A stretch of DNA of 64,000 nt from positions 1 to 64,000 of the forward strand of contig CALXDJ010000001.1 in assembly GCA_944387035.1 (NCBI GenBank), given 5' to 3'. How positions within the stretch are numbered: the first letter of the stretch is position 1; every line of letters starts with the position of its first letter. Both the position numbers and the translations under genes were made by a program. The DNA comes from an uncultured Oscillospiraceae bacterium (GTDB taxonomy: Bacteria > Bacillota > Clostridia > Oscillospirales > Oscillospiraceae). The notes beneath the pieces were generated by a model that was not told where the DNA came from, made no database searches, and worked only from the letters and a program-made list of their open reading frames with translations. Below, one piece after another: positions 24,859-33,894 of this stretch.

Positions 24859-24965
24859 ATTGGTATCTGCCGGGGGTGCATGTTCCCCGGATATGGTTCT
24901 CTTTGCTTTCGCTTAGAAAGCATCAGGAAATACACCCCTTTGAGGGAGAAAAGGAGTATGAGACT

Positions 24966-26708
24966 ATGATTAGTCAGGAAATTCGGGCTCTTGCGCCCGA
25001 GCAGGATCCCCTGCGCATGGGCATGGGCTGGAAGGTGGAGGATCTCTCCAAGCCCCAGATTATGATCGAAAGCACCTTCGGTGACAGCCATCCCGGCAGT
25101 GCCGGTCTTTTTGAATTGGTAAATGAGGCCGCCGCCGGCGTGGCCGAGGCCGGCGGCAAGGCTGCCCGCTACTTCACGACGGATATCTGCGACGGCATGG
25201 CCCAGGGCCACGACGGCATCAACTATTCTCTGGCCAGCCGGGATGCCATCTGCAACATGATCGAGATTCACGCGGGCGCCACGCCGTTTGACGGCGGCAT
25301 CTTCATCGCCAGCTGCGATAAGGGCATGCCCGCCCACCTGATGGGCATCGGCCGGGTGAATATGCCCTCCATCATGGTCACCGGCGGCGTCATGGACGCT
25401 TATCCCCTGAAGGAAAAAGTTGAGAAGAAAGAAGACCTGCTGACTCTGGAGCAGATCGGCATCTACTCCGCCAAGTGCGAGCGCGGCGAGATCTCCAACG
25501 ACGAGCTGACCTGGTACAAGCAGCATGCCTGCCCCTCCTGCGGCGCCTGCTCCTTCATGGGCACCGCCTCCACCATGCAGATCATGGCCGAGGCTCTGGG
25601 CCTGATGCTGCCCGGCTCCGCCCTGATGCCCGCTACCTGCCAGGACCTCAAGGACTTCGCCCACAAGGCCGGTGTCCAGGTGCTGGAGCTGGCCAAGAAG
25701 GGTCTCAAGCCCCGGGATATCGTGACCATGAAGTCCTTTGAAAACGCCATCATGGTCCACGCCGCCATCTCCGGCTCCACCAACTCCCTGCTGCACATCC
25801 CCGCCGTGGCCAAGGAGTTCGGTCTGGAGATCGACGCCGACATGTTTGACCGGATGCACCGCGGCGCCCACTACCTGCTCAACATCCGTCCTGCCGGTAT
25901 GTGGCCCGCTCAGTTCTTCTACTATGCCGGCGGCGTACCCCGGATCATGGAGGAAATCCGCTCCATGCTGCACCTGGATGTCATGACCGTCACCGGCAAG
26001 ACCCTGGGCGAGAACCTGGACGAGCTCAAGGCCAACGGCTTCTATGACAAGTGCGATGAGTACTGCGCCAAGTGGGGCATCACCTGGCAGGATATCATCC
26101 ATCCCTTCGACAAGGCCATCGGCACCGACGGCGCCATCGCCATTCTCAAGGGCAACCTGGCTCCCGAAGGCGCGGTCATCAAGCACACCGCCTGCCCCAA
26201 GGAGATGTTCCAGGCCACGCTGAAGGCCCGTCCCTTCGACAGCGAGGAAGAGGCCATTTACGCGGTTCTGCATAAGCAGATCCATCCCGGCGAGGCCGTA
26301 TTTATTCGCTATGAGGGTCCCAAGGGCTCCGGTATGCCGGAGATGTTCTACACCTCCGAGGCCATCTCCTCCGATAAGGAGCTGGGCCGCACCATTGCCC
26401 TGATCACCGACGGCCGCTTCTCCGGCGCGTCCACCGGCCCCTCCATCGGCCATGTCTCTCCCGAAGCTGCTGAGGGCGGCCCCATTGCCCTGGTGGAAGA
26501 GGACGACCTGATCCACATCGACATCCCGGCCCGTAAGCTGGAGATCGTGGGTATCCACGGCCAGCCCATGAGCCCCGAGGAAGTGGACGCCGTCCTGGCT
26601 CAGCGCAAGGCTGCCTGGAAGCCCAAGGCTCCCAAGTATCCCTCCGGCGTGCTGAAGATCTTCTCCGAGCATGCAGTCTCTCCCATGAAGGGCGGTTACA
26701 TGAAGTAA
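24966..26708 (+). CDS. IlvD/Edd family dehydratase (dihydroxy-acid or sugar-acid dehydratase)
   Basis: The 580-residue protein has the Fe-S ligand cysteines expected of the family: Cys75 in DICDGMAQGHDG, Cys117 in SCDKGMPAH, and Cys195 in SCGACSFMGTA. The C-terminal swivel domain carries TDGRFSGASTGPSIGHVSPEA. These enzymes remove water from dihydroxy or sugar acids. The N-terminus and the CDKGMPAHLMG variant differ from classical IlvD (CDKITPGMLM-like), and no ilv gene is nearby, so a sugar-acid substrate is possible. The start at 24966 follows AAAAGGAG. Codon use suggests high expression. It is a monocistronic unit. Confidence 0.82.
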   Translation: MISQEIRALAPEQDPLRMGMGWKVEDLSKPQIMIESTFGDSHPGSAGLFELVNEAAAGVAEAGGKAARYFTTDICDGMAQGHDGINYSLASRDAICNMIEIHAGATPFDGGIFIASCDKGMPAHLMGIGRVNMPSIMVTGGVMDAYPLKEKVEKKEDLLTLEQIGIYSAKCERGEISNDELTWYKQHACPSCGACSFMGTASTMQIMAEALGLMLPGSALMPATCQDLKDFAHKAGVQVLELAKKGLKPRDIVTMKSFENAIMVHAAISGSTNSLLHIPAVAKEFGLEIDADMFDRMHRGAHYLLNIRPAGMWPAQFFYYAGGVPRIMEEIRSMLHLDVMTVTGKTLGENLDELKANGFYDKCDEYCAKWGITWQDIIHPFDKAIGTDGAIAILKGNLAPEGAVIKHTACPKEMFQATLKARPFDSEEEAIYAVLHKQIHPGEAVFIRYEGPKGSGMPEMFYTSEAISSDKELGRTIALITDGRFSGASTGPSIGHVSPEAAEGGPIALVEEDDLIHIDIPARKLEIVGIHGQPMSPEEVDAVLAQRKAAWKPKAPKYPSGVLKIFSEHAVSPMKGGYMK

Positions 26709-26764
26709 GTCCGGTTTTCCAATCCAAGTGCGTATCGCTCCGGACAGTTTTGCAAATTCTTGAA

Positions 26765-26800
26765 AAAAGGCCTGCGGAAGGATTCCGCAGGCCTTTTCCT
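26765..26800 (+). terminator. Terminator of the IlvD/Edd gene
   Basis: AAAAGGCCTGCGGA / TCCGCAGGCCTTTT, a 14-bp stem with a 5-base loop, is followed by CCTTTTC. It can also serve spoIVB from the other side. Confidence 0.85.
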
Positions 26801-26850
26801 TTTCACAGCCAGGTTATCAAATGCCTGCTATTTCTTTCCTTTGCAGGCGG

Positions 26851-27876
26851 TTACGCGGAGGCTGCGAGCATATTTTCAATGGAAATTCCATATCCTTTTG
26901 TCGGATCATTCAGCAGCACATGGGTGACAGCACCCACAATCTTCCCGTTTTGCAAAATAGGGGAACCACTCATGCCCTGCACAATGCCGCCGGTGGCAGC
27001 AATGAGCTCCGGATCTGTGACGGAGATGACCATCTCCCGGCCATCCGCCGCTCCGCAGTTCACATTCAAAATTTCAATGTCGTAGCTGCGCACCGTGTCT
27101 CCTTCCACATTGGAGAGAATCTGGGCAGGTCCTTCCTGAATCTCCGACGCAGAGGCAGCAGGAAGCGCCTGGCTGCTGTTCCAGGTCTCCGGACACGTCT
27201 CCGCCGTGCCGAAGATACCGCTGGTTGTGTTGGAACTGAGAGTTCCGATGTCCTGCGTCAGGTCAAAATCTCCCCGCAGCTCACCGGCAGAACCGGCCGT
27301 TCCCTTCTTGACCGCTTTCACTGTGGAAGGCAGCACAGACCCGGAGGAAAACGGCATCAACAAGGCCGTATCCGTATCGGTAATTCCGTGACCCAGGGCA
27401 CCGAAATCACCGGTTTCCGGATCGTAATAGGTTACCGTTCCGATTCCTGCCATGCTGTCCCGGATCCAGGCGCCAATGGAATATTGTCCCTGTTCATTTT
27501 GCTCCGGGGAAACGCTCAGGGTTACGCTCTGATCTCCCCGCCGAACCTGCAGATCTGTGGGCGATTGTCCATTTTCCTGCAGCAGCGATTGAAACTGCTC
27601 CGTAGAATTGACACTGGTGCCGCCGCAGCTGACAATCACGTCACCGGTCTGGAGTCCGCACTCCTTGGCCGGAGTTCCGCCCTCCGACAGCTTGACCACC
27701 AACACGCCCCGAGAGAAAAGCTTGATGCCTACGGTGTGACCCACCGGAACCAGCATCTGCGTTCCAGCGCTCACCTCCGCGGCATCCGCGCTGGGGCCGG
27801 CGCACAAAAGGCAGACCAAGGCCAGTGCCGCGCAGCGCAGGGCCAGTCGTCTGCCGGTTTGCAGCGCTTCATACAA
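26851..27876 (-). CDS. spoIVB: SpoIVB peptidase (sporulation, sigma-K checkpoint type)
   Basis: The 341-residue protein has an N-terminal membrane anchor (ALRCAALALVCLLCAGPSADA), a PDZ domain (about 50-115, GVLVVKLSEGGTPAKECGLQTGDVI) and a family S55 protease domain with His in FGALGHGITD and the catalytic Ser in GGIVQGMSGSPILQNGK. In the forespore it is secreted into the intermembrane space and triggers pro-sigma-K processing. For the start, AAGGGGTGATC is an almost complete match to the 16S tail and places a TTG at 27876 at good spacing. A GTG at 27885 lies inside that ribosome site and is less likely. Confidence 0.9.
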   Translation of the reverse strand: MYEALQTGRRLALRCAALALVCLLCAGPSADAAEVSAGTQMLVPVGHTVGIKLFSRGVLVVKLSEGGTPAKECGLQTGDVIVSCGGTSVNSTEQFQSLLQENGQSPTDLQVRRGDQSVTLSVSPEQNEQGQYSIGAWIRDSMAGIGTVTYYDPETGDFGALGHGITDTDTALLMPFSSGSVLPSTVKAVKKGTAGSAGELRGDFDLTQDIGTLSSNTTSGIFGTAETCPETWNSSQALPAASASEIQEGPAQILSNVEGDTVRSYDIEILNVNCGAADGREMVISVTDPELIAATGGIVQGMSGSPILQNGKIVGAVTHVLLNDPTKGYGISIENMLAASA

Positions 27877-28013
27877 TCCGATCACCCCTTTTTTGAATTT
27901 GCCGGCACCAACCGGCCTTTTTATCCTCTCTCAAACCCGCCGAAGCAGACGCAGAAAAAAGCGCCAGCACCGCCATGGTGAATTCTGACTGCCGGATAGC
28001 TGCGGGCAAAACA

Positions 28014-28045
28014 AAATCCCCGCAGGCAAAAACCTGCGGGGATTT
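28014..28045 (-). terminator. ftsZ terminator
   Basis: AAATCCCCGCAGG / CCTGCGGGGATTT, a 13-bp stem, is followed on the minus strand by TTGTTTTG, 14 bases past the ftsZ stop codon. Confidence 0.88.
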
Positions 28046-28058
28046 CCAAATTTTCACA

Positions 28059-29195
28059 TCAATCGTCCCGTCTGTTGAAGATCTTGAAGATATCGTCAAA
28101 GGGATCCTGCTCATCGGGCTTGGGAAGGTCTTCTTCCTTGAGAGGCTCGGGAGCGGCAGTCTGTGCCTTGTGCTCTTCCCCTTGGGCAGGAGCAGCTTCC
28201 CGCGTGCCGTCAGACATCTTTCTGGGCAGCTCGCCGGGGCCCTTGTCAAAACCGGTGGCAATGACGGTGACCCGGATCTCATCGTCCAGAGTCTCATCGA
28301 AGGTAGCACCGAAAATGGTGAGCGCGTCGGGATGTACGGCGGCCTGAACCAAGCTGGCAGCCTGCTCCACCTCTTCCAGACCGATGTCGATGGAACCGGT
28401 GACATTGATCAGCACGCCCTTGGCGCCCTCGATGGACGTTTCCAGCAGCGGGCTGGAGATGGCCATCTTGGCAGCCTCCTCGGCCTTGCCCTTTCCGGCG
28501 GCTCGGCCCACACCCATATGGGCCATACCGGCATTTTTCATAATGGCCGTAACGTCTGCAAAGTCCAGGTTGATGAATCCGGTATCCCGAATCAGATCGG
28601 AAATGGACTGCACGGCCTGACGCAGCACATCATCAGCAATTTCAAACGCGTTGGCAAAGGTGATCTTCTGATCCGTGGCATGCTTGAGGCGCTCATTGGG
28701 GATGATGACAAGAGAGTCCACCTTTCCCTCCAGCTCGGCAATGCCGGCCTCCGCCTGCTGCATCCGCCGGCGGCCCTCAAAGCCAAAGGGCTTCGTCACC
28801 ACGGCCACCGTCAGGATATCCATCTCCTTGGCAATCTCCGCCACAATGGGGGCACCGCCGGTACCGGTACCACCGCCCATGCCGGCGGTGATAAAGACCA
28901 TGTCCGTATCCTCCAGCGCCTTGGCAATCTGGTTACGGCTTTCCTCGGCGGACTTGCGGCCCACCTCCGGATCAGAACCGGCGCCCTGACCATGGGTCAG
29001 CTTCTCACCGATCTGAATTTTATACGTGGCACTGGACACGTTCAACGCCTGCTTATCGGTATTGACCGCCACAAAATCCACGCCTTTGGTGCCGGAGCGG
29101 ACCATGCGGTTAACCACGTTATTGCCGCCTCCGCCTACGCCAATTACTTTAATATTAACAACGGTATCGGGACCGGTTTCCAATCCAAACGCCAT
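28059..29195 (-). CDS. ftsZ: Cell division protein FtsZ
   Basis: The 378-residue protein begins [31 protein letters not shown] and carries the GTP-binding tubulin signature GGGTGTG at 107-113 and the T7 loop NLDFADV. An acidic linker (about 320-360) precedes the C-terminal peptide [15 protein letters not shown], which binds membrane tethers such as SepF or FtsA. It polymerises into the division ring. The start at 29195 follows CAGGAGG. It has its own promoter, apart from the upstream dcw genes. Confidence 0.97.
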   Translation of the reverse strand: MAFGLETGPDTVVNIKVIGVGGGGNNVVNRMVRSGTKGVDFVAVNTDKQALNVSSATYKIQIGEKLTHGQGAGSDPEVGRKSAEESRNQIAKALEDTDMVFITAGMGGGTGTGGAPIVAEIAKEMDILTVAVVTKPFGFEGRRRMQQAEAGIAELEGKVDSLVIIPNERLKHATDQKITFANAFEIADDVLRQAVQSISDLIRDTGFINLDFADVTAIMKNAGMAHMGVGRAAGKGKAEEAAKMAISSPLLETSIEGAKGVLINVTGSIDIGLEEVEQAASLVQAAVHPDALTIFGATFDETLDDEIRVTVIATGFDKGPGELPRKMSDGTREAAPAQGEEHKAQTAAPEPLKEEDLPKPDEQDPFDDIFKIFNRRDD

Positions 29196-29281
29196 AGTGG
29201 TGCCTCCTGCTATCATTTGTGTAAAAGAGCCCCGCGGCCCCTGAGATCTCACAAGATCCTGTGTCTGCTAACATTTTAATT

Positions 29282-29310
29282 ATTGTATGACACTTTCCCG
29301 CTCCGGTCAA
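29282..29310 (-). promoter_or_regulatory. ftsZ promoter
   Basis: On the minus strand, TTGACC (29305-29310), a 17-bp spacer and TACAAT (29282-29287) are present, leaving an ftsZ leader of about 80 bases. Confidence 0.72.
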
Positions 29311-29372
29311 GTGTCCCGCTTGGTTTTCGAATCTTTTTTCGGAAAAAAGACGCTTTCTCTCAACTTTCTTCT

Positions 29373-30146
29373 TTACCGGACATTCTGAATCAGATTGACG
29401 GTTCCATCGTCCCCCCGCATGTCAAATGTTCCGGTCATATTGTCTTGAATGGCGCCGCTCTCATCGAGAATCTGGCGCAGCATCCGCAGCTTGCGGTCAT
29501 AGTCCGCTCCATAGGAAAGCTGGATGGTAAAGCGTCCGTCGTAATCCATGGTCAGCATGGTGGCATCTCCCAGGTGAATGGCATCCACATGCTCCAGCTC
29601 CTGGCGATTTTCCAGCGCCGCCAGCAGGGACAGCAAACTGCTCTGCTGGGTGGTATACTCCGTTGCCAGAGCCAGCCGTGTCCCCACCGAAGGCGCCAGC
29701 AGTTCACAGCCATCGATCTGCGCATATTCCGCAGCCGCTGCAGCATCCTGCTGATCCACGATCTTCCCCGAGGGGCTCACCAGCCATGCGCTGCCCTCCT
29801 GTACCACTGCCAGGGGCATGCTGCACTCCCGTACCTGGATGAGCAGGGTATCGGGCAGCTTGCGGTTGATGGAAATTTCTTCAATATACGGCAGGGCGCT
29901 GACAATGTTGTTGGCCGCGGTATACTTGTTGAACAGCACCAGATTGGCTCCCTCGGCAATGCCGCTGGCCTCACGGATCTCCTCTTCTGTATACCGCTGC
30001 TGCCCTGTGATGACCACGGTATCCACCCGGAAAAACAGCGTCAGCGCCGCCACAATGGCCCCGCAGATCACCAGGACCGACAGCAGCTTATAGAGGAAGC
30101 CAAAGCTTCCTCTTCTGCGCCGATTGGATTTTCTGCGTCTGGCCAT
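29373..30146 (-). CDS. ftsQ: Cell division protein FtsQ/DivIB
   Basis: The 257-residue protein has a very basic cytoplasmic head (MARRRKSNRRRRGS), one membrane helix at about 20-40, and a POTRA domain (about 43-112, RVDTVVITGQQRYTEEEIREASGI, then LPYIEEISINRKLPDTLLIQVRE) followed by a beta domain. It is a scaffold of the divisome joining FtsL and FtsI to the ring. It starts 18 bases after murA. Confidence 0.9.
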   Translation of the reverse strand: MARRRKSNRRRRGSFGFLYKLLSVLVICGAIVAALTLFFRVDTVVITGQQRYTEEEIREASGIAEGANLVLFNKYTAANNIVSALPYIEEISINRKLPDTLLIQVRECSMPLAVVQEGSAWLVSPSGKIVDQQDAAAAAEYAQIDGCELLAPSVGTRLALATEYTTQQSSLLSLLAALENRQELEHVDAIHLGDATMLTMDYDGRFTIQLSYGADYDRKLRMLRQILDESGAIQDNMTGTFDMRGDDGTVNLIQNVR

Positions 30147-30164
30147 ACTGGTTCTCCTACCTTT

Positions 30165-31421
30165 TTACTCTTCCGTGCGGATCACATCCGCTCCCAGGGC
30201 CCGCAGGTCTCCTGCCAAGTCCTGATACCCGCGGTCAATATGACCGATCTGGGTGACATGGGTGACGCCGCCGGCGCCCAGGGCTGCCACGCACAGCGCC
30301 GCCCCGCCCCGCAGGTCCGTACAGCGCACCGAGGCTCCCCGCAGCGTCGGAACGCCGGTAACCACCGCCACCCGGCCCGACACCCGGATCCGCGCCCCCA
30401 TCCGGATCAATTCGTCCACATGGCGGTAGCGGTTCTCAAAGATATTTTCTTCAAATACCGTCGTCCCCCGGCTGCGCAGCAGTGCCGCCATCAAAATCGC
30501 CTGGGCATCGGTGGGAAAGCCGGGATACGGTGCCGTTCGCACCGGTCCCACTGCCCGCAGCCGCTCCCGGCAGACGCAGGCAATGCCTGCCGCATCCGGG
30601 CGGATCTGACATCCCGCTTCCCGCAGAGCCGCCGTCACGGTAGACAAATGGCTCTCCCGGGCACCGCGTACAAAGATCTCCCCGCCGGCGGAAGCCGCCG
30701 CGCAAAGGTAAGTAGCTGCCGCAATCCGGTCCGGCATGACCGTGTACGTACCGCCATGGAGCGGCCGTCCCCCTTCCACTGTTACGATGGAACTTCCGGC
30801 GCCGCTGACACAGGCACCGCAGGCATTGAGGAATCGCTCCAGATCCACAATCTCCGGTTCCCGGGCGGCGTTGGCGATCACTGTGGTGCCTTTGGCCCCA
30901 CAGGCGGCCAGCATGAGGTTTTCCGTGGCGCCCACGGAAGGAAACCCCAGCACCACTTCCCGGCCAGTCAGCTGTTCCGCCCGGCAGTGGAGCATCCCGC
31001 CTGCCTCGCAAATCTCCGCCCCCAGCTCCCGCAGTCCGGACAGATGCAGGTCGATGGGCCGTGGTCCCAGCTCACATCCGCCGGGATAGCTCAGCTCCGC
31101 CCGGCCGCAGCGGGCCAGGATCGCCCCCAGAAAAATGGCGGAAGAGCGCATTTCCCGCATCAGTATATCAGAGATCGTCCAGCCGTTCAACCCGGCGGTA
31201 TCCACCACCAGATTCTCGCCTTCCCAGCGGGCCGTGCATCCAAGCGCCTCCAAAATCCGCACGGAGGCCTCCACATCCCGCAGGTGCGGACACCCCCGCA
31301 GCTCCACCTGACTGCTGGTCAGCAGCGTCGCCGCCAGAATCGGCAGCACACTGTTTTTGGCGCCCTGTACCGTCACCTCCCCCTGCAGGGGATGTTCCCC
31401 GGTAATAATCAGTTCCCTCAT
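30165..31421 (-). CDS. murA: UDP-N-acetylglucosamine 1-carboxyvinyltransferase MurA
   Basis: The 418-residue enzyme has Lys22-Asn23 in GAKNSVLPILAA and the catalytic Cys116 in SYPGGCELGPRPIDLH, the residue attacked by fosfomycin, so the protein should be sensitive. It adds enolpyruvate to UDP-GlcNAc in the first committed step of peptidoglycan synthesis. The start is taken at 31421, seven bases after GGAGGGG; two earlier in-frame ATGs are too close to that site or lack one. Confidence 0.94.
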   Translation of the reverse strand: MRELIITGEHPLQGEVTVQGAKNSVLPILAATLLTSSQVELRGCPHLRDVEASVRILEALGCTARWEGENLVVDTAGLNGWTISDILMREMRSSAIFLGAILARCGRAELSYPGGCELGPRPIDLHLSGLRELGAEICEAGGMLHCRAEQLTGREVVLGFPSVGATENLMLAACGAKGTTVIANAAREPEIVDLERFLNACGACVSGAGSSIVTVEGGRPLHGGTYTVMPDRIAAATYLCAAASAGGEIFVRGARESHLSTVTAALREAGCQIRPDAAGIACVCRERLRAVGPVRTAPYPGFPTDAQAILMAALLRSRGTTVFEENIFENRYRHVDELIRMGARIRVSGRVAVVTGVPTLRGASVRCTDLRGGAALCVAALGAGGVTHVTQIGHIDRGYQDLAGDLRALGADVIRTEE

Positions 31422-31485
31422 ATCCATTCCCCTCCACAACCAAGATGGCTTACCAAACCATCCTATGGAGGGCAGCGGCCGGAGG

Positions 31486-32622
31486 TTACCGAATGAGCTC
31501 CGTTACCGCCTGATAGATGCGCTCGGTGGCGTCCTGCACGCCCAGAGACGCCATAGCGGACGCCATACCCGCTCTGCGGGCTTCATCATGGAGAATCCCG
31601 CAGGCTGCCTGAAACAGCTTCTGCCCGGAGCACTCCTGCTCCAGCAATACCGCCGCGCCGCCTGCCGCCTCCAGCACCCGGGCATTTTTCTCCTGGTGAT
31701 TGTTGGTGACATAGGGAGAAGGCACAATCAGGGCCGGAACTCCCAGCGCCGTCAGCTCACTGATGGTGGAGGCGCCCGCCCGGCAGATCACCAGGTCCGC
31801 AGCCCGCATCACCGGTGCCATATCATAAATATACTCCCGCAGCTGCAGCGCCGGATGAGCAGCCAGGTCCACGCCCTTTTCCTGCAAAAGTCCGCGCATC
31901 ATCGTATAGCCGCTGCTGCCTGCACCGTGAATGTGATGAAACGGCTCCTTTGCTGCCTCCAGGGCCAGGAAATCCGCCATCTGACGGTTCATGCCGGAAG
32001 CTCCCAAAGAGCCCCAGAAGGACACAATCAGCGGCCGCTGATCCTTCAGCCCCAGTCGAGTCCGGGCCTCCTCCTTGGTCATGGAAAAGAAATCTTCCCG
32101 CACCGGCGTACCCGTGACCAACACCCGGTCGGGATGATGATAATGCTCCCGGCAGGCTTCAAATCCCACCAGGATACGATCAGCATAGGGCTCCAGCATC
32201 CGGGTGGTCAGGCCCGGCGTCATATTGGACTCATGTACCGCCGTGGGAATCCCTGCCTTGGCTGCCGCCTTCACAATGGGAAAGCTGGCGTATCCGCCGG
32301 TACCCACCACCACATCCGGTGAAAATTCCCGCAGAATAGCCCGGGCCTCCCGGGGAGCCCGCATCAGATTACACACGGAAATCAGGTTATGCCGAATCTC
32401 TGCGGGCCGAAAGGACCGGTGAAAACTGGAGATATGGACGGTGCGGAACGCATACCCCGCCTTGGGAATCAGGTCCTTCTCCAGTCCCCGTTCCGCTCCT
32501 ACAAATAAGAACTCTGTCTCCGGATCTTTTTTATGCATCAGCTGTGCCAGCGCGATGGCAGGGTTGACGTGCCCCGCCGTCCCGCCGCAGGTAAAAATCA
32601 CGCGCCGCAGGCGCTGTTCCAT
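31486..32622 (-). CDS. murG: Lipid II synthase MurG
   Basis: The 378-residue GT-B glycosyltransferase has the N-terminal loop FTCGGTAGHVNPAIALA, the second Gly loop VVVGTGGYASFP, and the donor-site segment VICRAGASTISELTALGVPALIVPSP. It adds GlcNAc from UDP-GlcNAc to lipid I at the inner membrane face. The start at 32622 is preferred because the GGAG site is adjacent to the earlier ATG (32631). It follows ftsW by about a dozen bases. Confidence 0.94.
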   Translation of the reverse strand: MEQRLRRVIFTCGGTAGHVNPAIALAQLMHKKDPETEFLFVGAERGLEKDLIPKAGYAFRTVHISSFHRSFRPAEIRHNLISVCNLMRAPREARAILREFSPDVVVGTGGYASFPIVKAAAKAGIPTAVHESNMTPGLTTRMLEPYADRILVGFEACREHYHHPDRVLVTGTPVREDFFSMTKEEARTRLGLKDQRPLIVSFWGSLGASGMNRQMADFLALEAAKEPFHHIHGAGSSGYTMMRGLLQEKGVDLAAHPALQLREYIYDMAPVMRAADLVICRAGASTISELTALGVPALIVPSPYVTNNHQEKNARVLEAAGGAAVLLEQECSGQKLFQAACGILHDEARRAGMASAMASLGVQDATERIYQAVTELIR

Positions 32623-32634
32623 TCCGCTCATCTC

Positions 32635-33855
32635 CTACCCCGCCTTTGTGGGTTTCATTTGTCGCGATACCGATAGGACAATTCCCATTTCCGCCAGCTG
32701 CATGGAAAGGGCCGTGCCGCCATAGCTGAAAAACGGGAGAGAGATTCCGGTGGTGGGCAGCAAACCCGTCACCACGCCGATATTCAAGAAGGTCTGCAGG
32801 GCAATCAACGTGGTCACGCCCACTACCAGCAGGCTGCCGAAGCGGTCCCGGGCATGCAGGGCAATCCAATAGCCCCGCAGAATCAGCGCGGCAAAGAGCA
32901 GCATGATGATGGTGGCCCCAATCAGTCCCAGCTCCTCGCAGACAATGGCAAAAATAAAGTCGTTATGCTCCTCCGGCAGATACAAGTACTTTTGCCGGCT
33001 CTTTCCCAGCCCCACGCCCAAAAGGCCGCCGGAACCGATGGAAATCAGGCTTTGCACCAGCTGGTAACCATCTCCCTGTGCATCCAGCCACGGATTGTGC
33101 CACATGGCAATTCGGGACTGACCATAGGAGATGATGCCGGAGAACATCAGTGCCGCCACACCAGCGGCACCGCCCACCGCAGCGATTACCCAGCCCAGAT
33201 TGATTCCGCCCACCAGCATCAAGACCGCGCCGGCGCCCAGAATCAGCACCGTACCGGACAAATGGGGCTCAAGCAGCATGAACAACGCAATTACGCCCAT
33301 GATGATCAGATAGGGAACGATGCCGTAGCGGGTCGTATACATCTTATCCTTTTTCTTGGAAATGCTGTTGGAAAAGTACACCACCACAGCCACCTTGGCA
33401 ATCTCAGAGGGCTGGAACGTGAACAGTTCGCCCACACCCAGCCAGCGGGTCGCGTTGTTCCGGGTGACGGCAAACGGATTGCCGGGAATGACCACCAACA
33501 CCAGCAGGATAATGGCAAGATACAAAAGAGGCTTTGCCAAAGGACGCAGACGCTGATAATTGAAATGGCTGATCAGGAACATGGCGGCAATTCCCGCGAT
33601 TGCAAAAATGCCCTGACGGACGAAGTAATGCGTCGGGTCTCCATTGATGTAGTAAGCCGATGGGAAACTGGCCGAAAGCAGCATCACCAGACCGATGCCG
33701 GTGAGCAAAATCACCAGCAGGCAAAAGGGCAGATCGATGGGACCCCGGGCCAGCTCCCGGCTTTCCTCTTCCTTTTCCCGCAGGCGCTGCATCCGCTGTT
33801 GACGGGCCAATGCCTCTTCCCGGGTCATGGGGCGGCGGCGCTGTGTCTGAGCCAT
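32635..33855 (-). CDS. ftsW: Peptidoglycan polymerase FtsW (SEDS family)
   Basis: The 406-residue protein has a charged head of about 40 residues and about ten membrane helices. Diagnostic SEDS segments are present: ATRWLGVGELFTFQPSEIAK, EPHLSGTVLIL, the catalytic-loop region GDGYQLVQSLISIGSGGLLGVGLG, and LPTTGISLPFFSYGG. It polymerises lipid II at the septum with the class B PBP. The start follows AAAGGAGG. Confidence 0.94.
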   Translation of the reverse strand: MAQTQRRRPMTREEALARQQRMQRLREKEEESRELARGPIDLPFCLLVILLTGIGLVMLLSASFPSAYYINGDPTHYFVRQGIFAIAGIAAMFLISHFNYQRLRPLAKPLLYLAIILLVLVVIPGNPFAVTRNNATRWLGVGELFTFQPSEIAKVAVVVYFSNSISKKKDKMYTTRYGIVPYLIIMGVIALFMLLEPHLSGTVLILGAGAVLMLVGGINLGWVIAAVGGAAGVAALMFSGIISYGQSRIAMWHNPWLDAQGDGYQLVQSLISIGSGGLLGVGLGKSRQKYLYLPEEHNDFIFAIVCEELGLIGATIIMLLFAALILRGYWIALHARDRFGSLLVVGVTTLIALQTFLNIGVVTGLLPTTGISLPFFSYGGTALSMQLAEMGIVLSVSRQMKPTKAG

Positions 33856-33894
33856 AGGATCCCTCCTTTCTCAAAAAGACATGGCTTCAAATAC

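Noticed and set aside
24859-24965. Riboswitch or T-box in the IlvD/Edd leader
   Set aside because: Only two short hairpins are present; no T-box sequence, no terminator and no leader peptide rich in branched-chain codons.
27869-28405. A 178-codon minus-strand frame between ftsZ and spoIVB
   Set aside because: It overlaps the ftsZ C-terminal part in another frame and crosses the ftsZ terminator; its composition is that of a shadow.
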